Counted from the first letter of the stretch, positions 1 through 8,133 are shown. The stretch: DNA of 35,453 nucleotides from an uncultured Gemmiger sp. (GCA_944388125.1 CALXHO010000108.1:1-35453), one strand, 5' to 3'. Translations and numbers: made by a program. Notes: generated by a model from the letters alone, not told the origin.

Positions 1-2
1 TC

Positions 3-57
3 TTGCCTGGGGCGTGCTGCGTTAGTAATGATACCATATAAACCAGGCAAAAGTCAA
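3..57 (-). promoter_or_regulatory. Leftward promoter with flanking inverted repeat
   Basis: On the minus strand TTGACT (57-52) is followed by an 18-base spacer and TATCAT (33-28). A run of thirteen A on the plus strand (63-75), T on the transcribed-direction strand, sits just upstream of the -35 as an UP-element-like tract. An 8-bp inverted repeat, TTGCCTGG (3-10) and CCAGGCAA (43-50), places one arm in the spacer next to the -35 and the other just past the expected start site. The gene served lies outside the window to the left. The repeat could be an operator or part of a leader stem. Confidence 0.55.
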
Positions 58-220
58 TAAATAAAAAAAAAAAAAGTAAAAAATATATTGGATTTATGAA
101 TATGAAGCATTCGGAGGGGGAAAAAGAGCTTCTATTCATTATATAGATACAGCAAACAGGAAATAGTCGGGAAAATGGCTTGCAGAGAAAACATAAGCTA
201 AAAATGCCGGCCAGGTCAGT

Positions 221-625
221 TTATCTGCCTTTCCGTTTGCGGCGGAGGAAAAATACCCGCAGCCTGCCATAGCCGTTTGCCGGGTCAGCATCGAATTCCT
301 CGGTATAAACGTAGCGCTTTCTCAGTCCATCAAACTGTAAGGCGTTCCCGTTCTCCTGAATATCAGTCAGGCAGCGGGGAAGGGCTTTCTGGTCCGTTTC
401 GAATTCGGGTTCCTTGTCCCACAGAATGTGGCCGGATGAATCAAATCCGCCGGCCCAGGCACTGAAAACCAGGCAGGCGGCCTCGCCGTAGCAGTAACGT
501 TCAAACCGGATGCGTCCATCCAGATAGAACAGGAGGCAATCGCGAAAGTGAGTCTCCAGCTCTTTTTCATACCGGCGGCCGCACAGCGCACCGGAAAAAG
601 CGGTTGCACTGGGATATGAAGTCAT
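221..625 (-). CDS. Hypothetical protein (134 aa)
   Basis: I do not recognise the family. The start is supported by a strong AGGGAGG ribosome site about eight bases before the ATG. The protein has no signal peptide or clear membrane segment; it is rich in aromatic and charged residues, has five cysteines scattered without a zinc-binding spacing, and ends in a very basic tail (FFLRRKRKGR). It follows the MerR-type regulator gene in the same direction with a gap of about 68 bases and no obvious terminator between them, so it may be cotranscribed with it. That makes a ligand-related or stress-related role possible but this is only context. An unannotated small cytoplasmic protein is the safest label. 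Confidence 0.6.
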   Translation of the reverse strand: MTSYPSATAFSGALCGRRYEKELETHFRDCLLFYLDGRIRFERYCYGEAACLVFSAWAGGFDSSGHILWDKEPEFETDQKALPRCLTDIQENGNALQFDGLRKRYVYTEEFDADPANGYGRLRVFFLRRKRKGR

Positions 626-693
626 ACGGATACCTCCCTAAGAAAATAAAATGGTTTGAAAAAGCGCCCGGTGGAATTTTGTGCATATATCTC

Positions 694-1521
694 TCAGCCG
701 CTGTCCACGGGTACAATCCCAATCTGAATCTCAGTCAGAAACTCATTGGGATCAGCAGTGTCCCGGTTGTCGATTTTGTAAAGTTCAAAGGGATCTCCGC
801 AAGGTCTCAGATGCTTCTCAGGCAGATACCGGAACAACTCATGGAGCCGCTCGCCGTTTTGCTCATAGGACCCGCGATAGAAATAAGATATATATTCTCC
901 TGCGGGCAAAAGGAAGTCATGATCCGGACTCTGGCTCCGAGTGTCATCCATCACAAAGAATACGGACCGATAGACGTTTGAGTTGCCTTTTACCCAATCT
1001 TCCATGGAAAAGCAGGCGCCGATCGTCTGAGTGCCGAAAGATCGCAGCTGACTTTCATATTTCTGATGCAGCCTTTTGATCAGAAAGTCCATCTCCTCAT
1101 CGCGGGTGATATGCTCATTCAGCTGGACACAGCGACGTTCTGGCAGTGTAAGACGGACAAATTGTCCTGCCGGAGTCCGGCGGGCAAGCTCCAGGTCCTT
1201 GATACGCTTTTGCAAAATCTCTTTCTGTTCAGATAAACGATGGAGCTTTTCTTCTACAACCGCTTCTTCCCGGTGCAGCAGGGCAAAAGTGCTGTCGAGA
1301 GTCTGGTCGTCAAGATACTGTTTGATTTGTGTCATGGAAAAATCCAGGCCCAGGAGGTCACGGATGATGCTGAGTTTGTAAATATCGTTCAATGTGTACA
1401 GGCGGTAGTTGTTTGCATCCCTGCGGGGATGCAGGGCGCCAATTTTTTCATAGTATCGCAGAGAGTCGGTACCGATTGCGTATAACTTGGAAATTTCCCC
1501 GATTTTATACCGATCTTTCAT
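694..1521 (-). CDS. MerR family transcriptional regulator with GyrI-like effector domain
   Basis: A 275-aa DNA-binding regulator. Residues 1-70 form the MerR winged helix (YKIGEISKLYAIGTDSLRYYEKIG is the typical opening, beginning at residue 5), residues about 75-125 a long coiled-coil dimerisation helix, and residues about 130-275 a GyrI/BmrR-like small-molecule binding region containing FSMEDW and a terminal EIQIGIV strand. This architecture is that of multidrug-sensing activators such as BmrR. No metal-sensing cysteine pattern is present, so a lipophilic or drug-like ligand is more likely than a metal. It is divergent from the YczE/YitT-type gene, and the intergenic region carries a MerR-style operator-promoter. 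A TATAAT for its own transcription lies inside the same operator, predicting autoregulation. Ligand unknown. Confidence 0.9.
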   Translation of the reverse strand: MKDRYKIGEISKLYAIGTDSLRYYEKIGALHPRRDANNYRLYTLNDIYKLSIIRDLLGLDFSMTQIKQYLDDQTLDSTFALLHREEAVVEEKLHRLSEQKEILQKRIKDLELARRTPAGQFVRLTLPERRCVQLNEHITRDEEMDFLIKRLHQKYESQLRSFGTQTIGACFSMEDWVKGNSNVYRSVFFVMDDTRSQSPDHDFLLPAGEYISYFYRGSYEQNGERLHELFRYLPEKHLRPCGDPFELYKIDNRDTADPNEFLTEIQIGIVPVDSG

Positions 1522-1551
1522 GCTTCCCGTCCTGCCTGTTGCAAAAAACTC

Positions 1552-1582
1552 TTGACCTTAGTATTATACCAGGGTTTATGCT
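1552..1582 (+). promoter_or_regulatory. MerR-type promoter with 19-bp spacer and dyad operator
   Basis: TTGACC (1552-1557) and TATGCT (1577-1582) are separated by 19 bases, the over-long spacing that MerR-family activators correct by DNA twisting. Bases 1555-1575 form an imperfect 21-bp dyad centred on T1565 (arms ACCTTAGTAT and ATACCAGGGT). It faces the YczE/YitT-type gene at 1610. On the minus strand the dyad contains a TATAAT (1568-1563) that may be the -10 of the merR gene itself. Confidence 0.8.
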
Positions 1583-1609
1583 GAAAAGGAAGAGAGGAGG
1601 GCAACATAC

Positions 1610-2266
1610 ATGACAAAAAACAATTGGCGGGCAAATTTTTGGGACCGCCTGCGGGCGGGTTTTACCCTGGCCAAAGTATTCTGGATTCTTTTGGGGGCAG
1701 CGATTGCCTCTTTTGGGCTGTATAACATTCACCGTCAGGTTCATATCACGGAGGGCGGTGTGTTGGGAATGATGCTCTTGATCAATCACTGGCTGGACAT
1801 CCCTTCCTCGAAGGTGACTCCTGTACTGGACCTGGCCTGTTATCTGCTGGCGTTCCGATACTTGGGGGCACGATTTATCAAAATCTCCGTTGTATCTACC
1901 CTCGGCGTTTCGGGATTCTTTTTTCTGTGGGAGCAGTTCCCGCCAATGCTGCCGGATCTTTCGCAGATGCCGCTCCTGGCGGCGTTGCTGGGCGGGTGCT
2001 TTGTGGGCATCGGTGTTGGCCTCATTGTGCGGCAGGGAGGCTCCAGCGGCGGGGACGATGCCCTGGCACTGGCGATTTCCCGTAAAACCGGCTGGAGGCT
2101 ATCCAAATCATACCTGGTGACGGATCTGACGGTTCTGGCGCTTTCCCTGAGTTATATCCCGTTACGGCAGATTCTGTTTTCCGTGGTGACGGTTACGGTT
2201 TCTTCCTGGCTGATCGATTTTGTGCGGGATGCAAAGGTCAGAAAAACAGTAGAAGAACGGGAATGA
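1610..2266 (+). CDS. YczE/YyaS/YitT family membrane protein
   Basis: A 218-aa integral membrane protein with about five hydrophobic segments (roughly residues 22-42, 66-85, 90-107, 122-142, 165-195). The glycine/serine signature RQGGSSGGDDALAL near residue 141 is the hallmark of the YitT/YczE superfamily. Its length matches the shorter YczE/YyaS type; it lacks the soluble C-terminal DUF2179 domain found in full YitT proteins. The start is set by a GGAGG site before the ATG. It stands alone under the MerR-type promoter, so its expression probably answers the ligand sensed by the neighbouring regulator. Transport substrate is unknown for the family; an export or envelope role is inferred from the regulator type only. 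Confidence 0.85.
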   Translation: MTKNNWRANFWDRLRAGFTLAKVFWILLGAAIASFGLYNIHRQVHITEGGVLGMMLLINHWLDIPSSKVTPVLDLACYLLAFRYLGARFIKISVVSTLGVSGFFFLWEQFPPMLPDLSQMPLLAALLGGCFVGIGVGLIVRQGGSSGGDDALALAISRKTGWRLSKSYLVTDLTVLALSLSYIPLRQILFSVVTVTVSSWLIDFVRDAKVRKTVEERE

Positions 2267-2282
2267 TGTAAAAAATACAACA

Positions 2283-2330
2283 CCCCGGGCACAGGCCGAG
2301 AAAAAATTCGGCGTCTGCCCGGGGTACGTT
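2283..2330 (-). terminator. Terminator between convergent genes
   Basis: CCCCGGGCA (2283-2291) pairs with TGCCCGGGG (2316-2324), with a nested GCCGA/TCGGC stem. Leftward the hairpin is followed by a T-rich tract (TATTTTTTAC), so it best serves the YetF-type gene on the minus strand. Rightward the T tract is poor but the stem could still act on the 1610-2266 transcript. Confidence 0.75.
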
Positions 2331-2334
2331 TGAC

Positions 2335-3021
2335 TTATTCACTGCGGCAGGCAAAAAAGCCGTTTCCACGGTCGCAGGCGGCGTAAAACACGTCTTTCGG
2401 ATCTCCGTATCCGCCCTGTACCAGCTGCTTGACGAGCCAGGTTTCGTCACGGCCAATACGCTGCAGATTTTCCCGCATGATTTCACCATCCAGGATCAGA
2501 TCGGTCCAGAGCGAGACTTCCGGGCGGTCAATGTGCATCCCCTCATTGGTAGCGGGAGCATATTTCGCTTTTGGCAAAAAGCTGATGTGGCCGTTTGTTT
2601 CAAGGACGGCGCTGTGAACTTCGTTGAGATCAAAGTATCCGGCAATCCGGCTCTGTGCCAAAAATTCGTTGACGTCGATGGACGCACGTTTGAGCTCATG
2701 CTTGTAAATGATGCCGTTTTCCATCAGAACAATGGATTGCCCGGATACCAGCAGCCGTGCGCCGATCCCTTTGCAGGCGGCATAGTGTACCAGCCAGGCA
2801 ATGATGCCGTATACAATAATACCGGTCAGGGGCTTGTACCACTCCTCCAGGTTGGTCGCCATCTCGGCAGCGATGGAACCGATGGTGATGCTGTTGACGT
2901 AATCGAACATACTCATTTGGGCAATCTGCCGTTTGCCGCCCAGTCGGGTTACAACGAACAATACAACAAGAGACAGCACACTGATCAAAGCAACCTGGGA
3001 AATTTCGGTTACAACTTTCAT
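2335..3021 (-). CDS. YetF/DUF421 family membrane protein
   Basis: A 228-aa protein with three N-terminal membrane segments (about residues 8-26, 40-56, 65-85) and a soluble C-terminal DUF421/YetF domain. The family signature is clear: TRLGGKRQIAQMSMFDYVNSI starting near residue 25 and the later LPKAKYAP and DGEIMRENLQRIGRDETWL segments. B. subtilis relatives (YetF, YdfS, YkjA) are membrane proteins linked to spores or general envelope function; a precise biochemical role is not settled. A CGGAGGG site precedes the ATG. It is a single-gene unit between its own promoter (3060-3088) and the hairpin at 2283-2324. Confidence 0.9.
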   Translation of the reverse strand: MKVVTEISQVALISVLSLVVLFVVTRLGGKRQIAQMSMFDYVNSITIGSIAAEMATNLEEWYKPLTGIIVYGIIAWLVHYAACKGIGARLLVSGQSIVLMENGIIYKHELKRASIDVNEFLAQSRIAGYFDLNEVHSAVLETNGHISFLPKAKYAPATNEGMHIDRPEVSLWTDLILDGEIMRENLQRIGRDETWLVKQLVQGGYGDPKDVFYAACDRGNGFFACRSE

Positions 3022-3059
3022 GGAAAATCCCTCCGGCGTTTTGGCAAAAAATCAGAATT

Positions 3060-3088
3060 TTGATACCGTTATTGTGTCTTGTTTGTAA
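3060..3088 (-). promoter_or_regulatory. Promoter of the YetF/DUF421 gene
   Basis: Minus strand TTACAA (3088-3083), 17-base spacer, TATCAA (3065-3060), about 38 bases before the ATG. Both hexamers are one to three matches short of consensus but spacing is ideal and no better candidate is present. Confidence 0.5.
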
Positions 3089-3105
3089 TATCTTATCCAG
3101 ACCGC

Positions 3106-3134
3106 TTGCTATTTGAAATAAAAGAAGATACAAT
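3106..3134 (+). promoter_or_regulatory. Promoter of the lipid kinase gene
   Basis: TTGCTA (3106-3111), 17-base spacer, TACAAT (3129-3134). Transcription would begin near 3141, giving a leader of roughly 110 bases before the chosen GTG start. Confidence 0.7.
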
Positions 3135-3153
3135 GTACTGTGTATTTCTATAA

Positions 3154-3206
3154 CCGGGCACAAGAAGAAGCATCGGCAGCGTTTGTACCCCTCCTTCTTG
3201 GCCCGG
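3154..3206 (+). promoter_or_regulatory. Strong stem-loop in the lipid kinase leader
   Basis: CCGGGC (3154-3159), a bulged A, and CAAGAAG (3161-3167) pair perfectly with CTTCTTG (3194-3200) and GCCCGG (3201-3206): thirteen base pairs around a 26-base loop. It begins about 13 bases after the predicted transcription start and is followed by AAAACAG, so it is not a simple terminator. A regulatory or stabilising leader structure is inferred. Confidence 0.6.
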
Positions 3207-3251
3207 AAAACAGAACATCGCGCTGAGCATCGCGCGGGGAAGAAGGCGTGC

Positions 3252-4208
3252 GTGAAACGGGTTTTTGTGATAAATCCGGTGGCCGGGCCGAAAAATCCGG
3301 CTGAACAGCTGCGCCCGATGATCGCGTCGGCCGCCGGGCAATGTTCCGATGAGGTGGAAGTGCTGGAAACGACCCATGCGGGCCATGCCGGTGAAATTAC
3401 GGAGCGCTATGCGTCCTGCGGGGAACCGGTAGCCATTTATGCCTGTGGCGGGGATGGCACCTTCAATGAAGTGGTCCAGGCGGCGGTCGGCAAGCCCTGG
3501 GTGATGGCCGGCTGTGTGCCGTATGGAAGCGGCAACGATTTCGTACGCAACTTTGGCGGACGGGAGGCGTTTCTGGACATTCCTGCACAGCTGAAAGCGG
3601 AAGCTCATGCAGTCGATACCATCCGCACGGAGTATGGATACAGTGTCGCAATCTGCGCCGCCGGGCTGGATGCCAAGGTGGCATACGGGATCCCTAAATT
3701 CAAGAGACTGCCGGGCTGCGGCGGAAGCATGGCATACAAGCTGTCCATTGTGGAAGTTTTCTTCGGCCCGCTGACCAGCCGGTTGCGGATCATCCTGGAC
3801 GGCCGGGAGCAGGTGGGGGAGTACCTTATGGCTGCCATCTGCAACGGACGGGTTTACGGCGGCGGATACGTCGCGGCACCGTATGCCATGATGGATGACG
3901 GACTGTTGGATGTGATCCTGGTACGACCGATTCCGCGTCTGAAGATCCCGGGGTTCCTGGCCCGATACAAAGATGGATTCCATTTGGATCGCAATGGACG
4001 GGTGACGGAGGAATTCCGACCTTATATGACGTTTTGCCGGGTCAAAAGCATTGAGCTTGAAAATCTCGGCAACCACCCACTGATCGTCACACTGGACGGC
4101 GAATGTGCACCCCGCAAGGTGCTGCATGCCGAGGTGTGTCCCAAAAGCCTTTCCATCCTGCTGCCGAAAGGCTTGGAGCCGGAAAAGATTGCAATCCGGA
4201 ACCTGTAA
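3252..4208 (+). CDS. Diacylglycerol/lipid kinase family protein (YegS/DagK type)
   Basis: A 318-aa ATP-dependent lipid kinase of the DAGK catalytic-domain family, acting at the inner membrane face on diacylglycerol or a related lipid. The nucleotide-binding motif GGDGTFNEV is at residues 66-74 and the PYGSGNDF motif (family GTGNDFA) follows at about residue 91; the C-terminal half carries the DGLLDVILVR and LDGE segments typical of YegS/DgkB. I start at GTG 3252 because AGAAGG lies five bases upstream and VFVINPVAG is the usual first strand; a longer reading from TTG 3183 would run through the leader hairpin. It has its own promoter and ends 75 bases before lon, with no clear terminator between. 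Confidence 0.87.
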   Translation: MKRVFVINPVAGPKNPAEQLRPMIASAAGQCSDEVEVLETTHAGHAGEITERYASCGEPVAIYACGGDGTFNEVVQAAVGKPWVMAGCVPYGSGNDFVRNFGGREAFLDIPAQLKAEAHAVDTIRTEYGYSVAICAAGLDAKVAYGIPKFKRLPGCGGSMAYKLSIVEVFFGPLTSRLRIILDGREQVGEYLMAAICNGRVYGGGYVAAPYAMMDDGLLDVILVRPIPRLKIPGFLARYKDGFHLDRNGRVTEEFRPYMTFCRVKSIELENLGNHPLIVTLDGECAPRKVLHAEVCPKSLSILLPKGLEPEKIAIRNL

Positions 4209-4247
4209 AACGGCAGCAGACATCAAAAGCATCATCGCGAAGGGTCT

Positions 4248-4269
4248 GGGCGGCTTTGGCCGTCCGCCC
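4248..4269 (+). other. Small hairpin before the lon ribosome site
   Basis: GGGCGG (4248-4253) pairs with CCGCCC (4264-4269), with an alternative CGGC/GCCG pairing nested in it. It ends five bases before the GGAGG of lon. No T tract follows, so it is not a terminator; a translational effect is possible but unsupported. Confidence 0.35.
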
Positions 4270-4283
4270 TACGGAGGAAAACA

Positions 4284-6734
4284 ATGTCCGAAAAGAAAGT
4301 TAAAGTCAAAATCGCCCGCAACATTTCACATCTGCCGGCCATTGCCCTGCGTGGGCTGGTGGTTTTCCCCAATAATGTGGTTCATTTTGAGGTGGGGCGT
4401 GCCAAATCCATCGCAGCCATTGAGGCTGCCATGCATGGCAACAGCAGCGTTTTTCTGGTGGCCCAGCGGGAAACCGATACTGAGGAACCCAACCTGAAGG
4501 ATCTCTATTCCTATGGTGTGGTGGCTGAAATCAAGCAGGTGCTGCGTGTTTCAGAAGATCTTGTCAAAGTCCTGGTGGAGGGCAAAAGCCGTGCCCGCCT
4601 GCTGGAACTGGACAACTCGGGCAAATATCTTCAGGTCACAGTGCGCAGTGCACCGGTGCGTGGTATCAATACCGAAAAGCGCACTCAGGTGGAGGCACTG
4701 GTCCGCAGCCTGAAGGAATGCTTTGAGGAGTACCTCTCTTACAGCCCGCAGATCTCCAAGGATGTGGTCTATAACATCCTTTCTTCCGACAGCCCGCTCT
4801 ATCTGAGCGAGTATATGCCGGCCAACCTCCTGTTCAAATATCAGGACAAGCAGACGATTCTGAACGAGTCCACCCTTTTGGGACGGCTGGAAAAGCTGCT
4901 GGTTCTGCTGCACCGGGAGTGCGATATCCTTTCCATTGAAAAGGACATCGACGACCGTGTGAATGTCCAGATGGACAAGGGTCAGCGGGAATACTATCTG
5001 CGGGAGCAGATGCATGCCATCAGTGAGGAACTGGGGGACAGTGAGGATACCCGCGCCGAAGCGGATACCTACCGTCAGAAGATCCAGGCTCTCAAGCTGG
5101 AGCCGGAGAGCGAAGAAAAGCTGCTCAAGGAATGTGACCGCCTGGCCCGGATGCAGGGCAATGCAGCAGAGACCAGCGTGATCCGAAGCTATCTGGATAC
5201 CTGCCTGGCGCTGCCCTGGCATGTGACGACCGAGGACAATCTGGATCAGGAGCATGCCCGCAAGGTTCTGGACAAGGAACATTACGGACTGGAAAAGGTC
5301 AAGGAACGCATTCTGGAAATTCTGGCTGTCCGTAAGCTGAATACCGAAGTCAAGGGCCAGATTATCTGTCTGGTAGGCCCTCCGGGCGTGGGCAAAACGT
5401 CCATTGCCCATTCCATCGCCGAATGCATGGGACGCAAATTTGCCCGCATGAGCCTGGGCGGTGTGCACGATGAGGCTGAGATCCGGGGTCATCGCCGGAC
5501 GTATATCGGGGCAATGCCGGGGCGGATCATCAGTGCGGTCATGACGGCAAAGTCCTCCAATCCGCTGATCCTCCTTGACGAGATCGACAAACTGGCGGCG
5601 GATTACAAGGGAGATCCCTCCAGTGCATTGCTGGAAGTGCTGGATCCGGAACAGAACAAGTCCTTCAAGGACAACTACCTGGATATTCCCTTTGATCTCA
5701 GCGAAGTACTGTTCATCACGACGGCCAACAACGCCGAGACGATCCCGGCTCCCCTGTACGACCGTATGGATGTCATCGAACTGTCCAGCTATACCCGCAC
5801 TGAAAAGTTCAACATCGCCAAAAAGCACCTGCTGCCCAAGCAGCTCAAGAACAATGGTCTGGTCGGCCGTGTCAGCATGACCAACGGTGCTCTTTATGAA
5901 ATTCTGGACGGGTACACCCGGGAGGCGGGCGTGCGTAATCTGGAACGCACCATCACCGATGTGCTGCGCAAGTGCGCCAAAAAGATCGCAGCCGGTGAAG
6001 CGGAAAAGATCAGTGTTTCCGCGACCATGGTCAAAAACCTCCTTGGCCCGGAGAAGGTGAAACCTTCCTTCATTTCCCGGTCGAATGCGGTAGGCATCGC
6101 CAATGGCCTTGCCTGGACGAGTGTTGGCGGCGAGATGCTTCCTGTGGAAGTGGCAGTGATCCCGGAAGGCAGCGGAAAAATCGAACTGACCGGCAGTTTG
6201 GGCGATGTCATGAAGGAGAGCGCCCGTCTGGCGGTGACCTACGCACGGGTACACGCAGACGAATACAATATCCCGCAGGACCGGATCAAGAATTCGGACA
6301 TTCACATCCATGCGCCGGAAGGGGCGGTTCCCAAGGATGGCCCGTCTGCCGGTGTCACACTGACCACAGCTCTCATCTCGGCGCTTTCCGGGGTTCCGGT
6401 CCGCTGCGACGTTGCCATGACCGGTGAGATCACATTGCATGGCAATGTACTCCCCATCGGAGGGCTGAAGGAAAAGAGCATGGCCGCTTTCCGGGAAGGA
6501 ATCAAGACGGTTCTGATTCCCAAGGAGAATGTGTCCGACCTGCACGACGTGGACGCAGAGGTCAAAAAGGCAGTACGCTTTGTCCCGGTTTCGGATCTCT
6601 CCCAGGTGCTGGGCGAGGCACTGCTCAAACCTTCCCACAGCGGCCAGCATGAACCTCATCCGGTGCCGCCTGCTACCCAGCTGATTGCAGCGGATCCCTC
6701 GGCATCCAACCAGGGCTCTGCCACGGTAATGTGA
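4284..6734 (+). CDS. lon: ATP-dependent Lon protease
   Basis: An 816-aa cytoplasmic AAA+ serine protease that degrades misfolded and regulatory proteins. The N-terminal LON substrate-binding domain spans about residues 12-210 (IALRGLVVFPNNVVHFEVG), followed by a coiled-coil linker, the ATPase with Walker A GPPGVGKT at 365-372, Walker B LILLDEIDKL, and the C-terminal protease domain. The catalytic dyad is Ser688 (in DGPSAGV) and Lys731 (in GLKEKSMAA), 43 residues apart as in E. coli. Length is typical apart from a proline/serine-rich tail of about 35 residues. A strong GGAGG site precedes the ATG. It heads a run with engB, a methyltransferase and hslO; lon-engB adjacency is conserved in Bacilli. 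No CIRCE or CtsR-like repeat was seen. Confidence 0.97.
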   Translation: MSEKKVKVKIARNISHLPAIALRGLVVFPNNVVHFEVGRAKSIAAIEAAMHGNSSVFLVAQRETDTEEPNLKDLYSYGVVAEIKQVLRVSEDLVKVLVEGKSRARLLELDNSGKYLQVTVRSAPVRGINTEKRTQVEALVRSLKECFEEYLSYSPQISKDVVYNILSSDSPLYLSEYMPANLLFKYQDKQTILNESTLLGRLEKLLVLLHRECDILSIEKDIDDRVNVQMDKGQREYYLREQMHAISEELGDSEDTRAEADTYRQKIQALKLEPESEEKLLKECDRLARMQGNAAETSVIRSYLDTCLALPWHVTTEDNLDQEHARKVLDKEHYGLEKVKERILEILAVRKLNTEVKGQIICLVGPPGVGKTSIAHSIAECMGRKFARMSLGGVHDEAEIRGHRRTYIGAMPGRIISAVMTAKSSNPLILLDEIDKLAADYKGDPSSALLEVLDPEQNKSFKDNYLDIPFDLSEVLFITTANNAETIPAPLYDRMDVIELSSYTRTEKFNIAKKHLLPKQLKNNGLVGRVSMTNGALYEILDGYTREAGVRNLERTITDVLRKCAKKIAAGEAEKISVSATMVKNLLGPEKVKPSFISRSNAVGIANGLAWTSVGGEMLPVEVAVIPEGSGKIELTGSLGDVMKESARLAVTYARVHADEYNIPQDRIKNSDIHIHAPEGAVPKDGPSAGVTLTTALISALSGVPVRCDVAMTGEITLHGNVLPIGGLKEKSMAAFREGIKTVLIPKENVSDLHDVDAEVKKAVRFVPVSDLSQVLGEALLKPSHSGQHEPHPVPPATQLIAADPSASNQGSATVM

Positions 6735-6772
6735 GCCGGTGCCTGCCCAAATCATACGAGCAGAGGAACCAT

Positions 6773-7366
6773 ATGAATTATAATCTGAGTGAATTTCAGG
6801 CTTCCTATGGCCTGTCGAGCCAGCTGCCTGACAGCGACCGCCCGGAGTTTGTCTTTTCTGGGCGGTCCAATGTAGGCAAGTCCAGCCTGATCAACAAGCT
6901 GTGCAACCGGAAAAACCTGGCCCGTGTCAGCGCTACGCCGGGCAAGACTGCAACCATCAACTTTTATCGGGTCGACAATGTGTATTTTGTTGATCTTCCC
7001 GGTTATGGTTATGCCAAGGTTTCCAATGCCGAGCGGCAGCGCTGGGATGATCTGATCAACAGCTATTTTGAAGCGGAACGCAACCTGACGATTCTGGTTC
7101 AGCTTCTGGATTGCCGCCATGCCCCCAGCGCCGATGACCGGCAGATGCTGGAATATCTGCGCTATCATGGCATTCCTTTTGTTGCAGCACTGACCAAGGG
7201 CGACAAGCTGAAAAAGAGCCAGCAATCCGCAGCGCTGGCAGAGTTTGAGCAACTTTTGGCCGAATACGGCTGCCGCAAGGTCTTTCTGACCAGCGCAGAA
7301 AGTGGACTGGGAGTTGAGGAACTTCGGGCTTTCTTCGCAAGCTGCCTGCAAGAAGCGGAGGCCTGA
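6773..7366 (+). CDS. engB: Ribosome biogenesis GTPase YsxC/EngB
   Basis: A 198-aa TrmE-Era-EngA-like GTPase needed for late 50S subunit assembly. The G1 motif GRSNVGKS is at residues 30-37, G3 is DLPGYG, G4 is TKGDK and G5 is TSAES. I start at ATG 6773 (MNYNLSEF), with AGAGGA upstream; an earlier in-frame GTG at 6731 would overlap the lon stop and add residues not seen in the family. It follows lon by 38 bases and is two bases upstream of the methyltransferase start, so the genes are almost certainly cotranscribed. Length is normal for YsxC. Confidence 0.95.
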   Translation: MNYNLSEFQASYGLSSQLPDSDRPEFVFSGRSNVGKSSLINKLCNRKNLARVSATPGKTATINFYRVDNVYFVDLPGYGYAKVSNAERQRWDDLINSYFEAERNLTILVQLLDCRHAPSADDRQMLEYLRYHGIPFVAALTKGDKLKKSQQSAALAEFEQLLAEYGCRKVFLTSAESGLGVEELRAFFASCLQEAEA

Positions 7367-7368
7367 AA

Positions 7369-8133
7369 ATGCCTGCATACGGGGAATTTGCCTATTTTTA
7401 CGATGAATTCAACGGGGAAGCAGACTATCAGGCTCTGTTTTCCTATGTTCATGGTCAGCTGTGTGCAAACGGCATCCAGGATGGCATCGTGGCTGATCTG
7501 GGCTGCGGCACCGGCGATCTCACCCTGATGCTCAGTCAGGCAGGCTATGATATGATCGGTGTGGATGGTTCACCTGAAATGCTGAGTGTTCTGCGGGAAA
7601 AAGCAGATGAGCTGGGCATCAACGGCAAGCTTTTGCTGCTGTGCCAGGACATTACCGAAATGGAATTGTATGGAACCATCCGTGCAGCGGTTTCCACCTT
7701 TGATACCTTTAACCATATCGGCCCGGCCGAGCGTTTTGAAAAAGCAGTCAGGCAGACTGCTTTTTTCATGGAAAAGGACGGAGTTTTTGTCTTTGACCTG
7801 AACACTCCCTACAAGCATGAGCAGGTACTCGGCAACCGGGAGTATACCATTGAGGCACCTGACGCACGGTGCGAATGGTACAACCGGTATGATCCGGCTG
7901 TCGGGGCAGTGGATATCCGCCTCTCCATCACCGATCTGCCGTCGGGTGAGATTGTGCACGAGGAGTTCCGGGAATACACTTACGGACTGGAATATGTCAA
8001 GCAGATGCTGGACCGCTATGGCTTTACCTTAATTGCTGTGGCTGACGGGGAGACATTCAGTGAACTGCGTCCAGACAGCCAGCGCTGGATTTTTACCGCG
8101 TTGAAACGCTATACCCAGGAGGAACAACAATGA
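7369..8133 (+). CDS. Class I SAM-dependent methyltransferase
   Basis: A 254-aa methyltransferase with a Rossmann fold. The SAM-binding glycine motif VADLGCGTGDLTLML lies at about residues 41-55, followed by the acidic loop IGVDGSPEML and a conserved FDTFNH region near residue 105. The substrate is not evident: it lacks the NPPY motif of N5-glutamine or N6-adenine enzymes. In Firmicutes this type (YqeM-like or small-molecule O/N-methyltransferases) often sits in housekeeping operons. It starts two bases after engB and its TGA overlaps the hslO ATG in an ATGA, implying translational coupling with the Hsp33 gene. Confidence 0.85.
   Translation: MPAYGEFAYFYDEFNGEADYQALFSYVHGQLCANGIQDGIVADLGCGTGDLTLMLSQAGYDMIGVDGSPEMLSVLREKADELGINGKLLLLCQDITEMELYGTIRAAVSTFDTFNHIGPAERFEKAVRQTAFFMEKDGVFVFDLNTPYKHEQVLGNREYTIEAPDARCEWYNRYDPAVGAVDIRLSITDLPSGEIVHEEFREYTYGLEYVKQMLDRYGFTLIAVADGETFSELRPDSQRWIFTALKRYTQEEQQ

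Noticed and set aside
98-148. A 16-codon plus-strand frame starting MNMKHSEGE
   Set aside because: No ribosome site and no supporting context.
4551-6755. A 734-codon open frame on the minus strand covering lon
   Set aside because: It is fully antisense to a gene with all Lon motifs, has no ribosome site and no recognisable domain; GC-biased codon use on the coding strand produces such frames.
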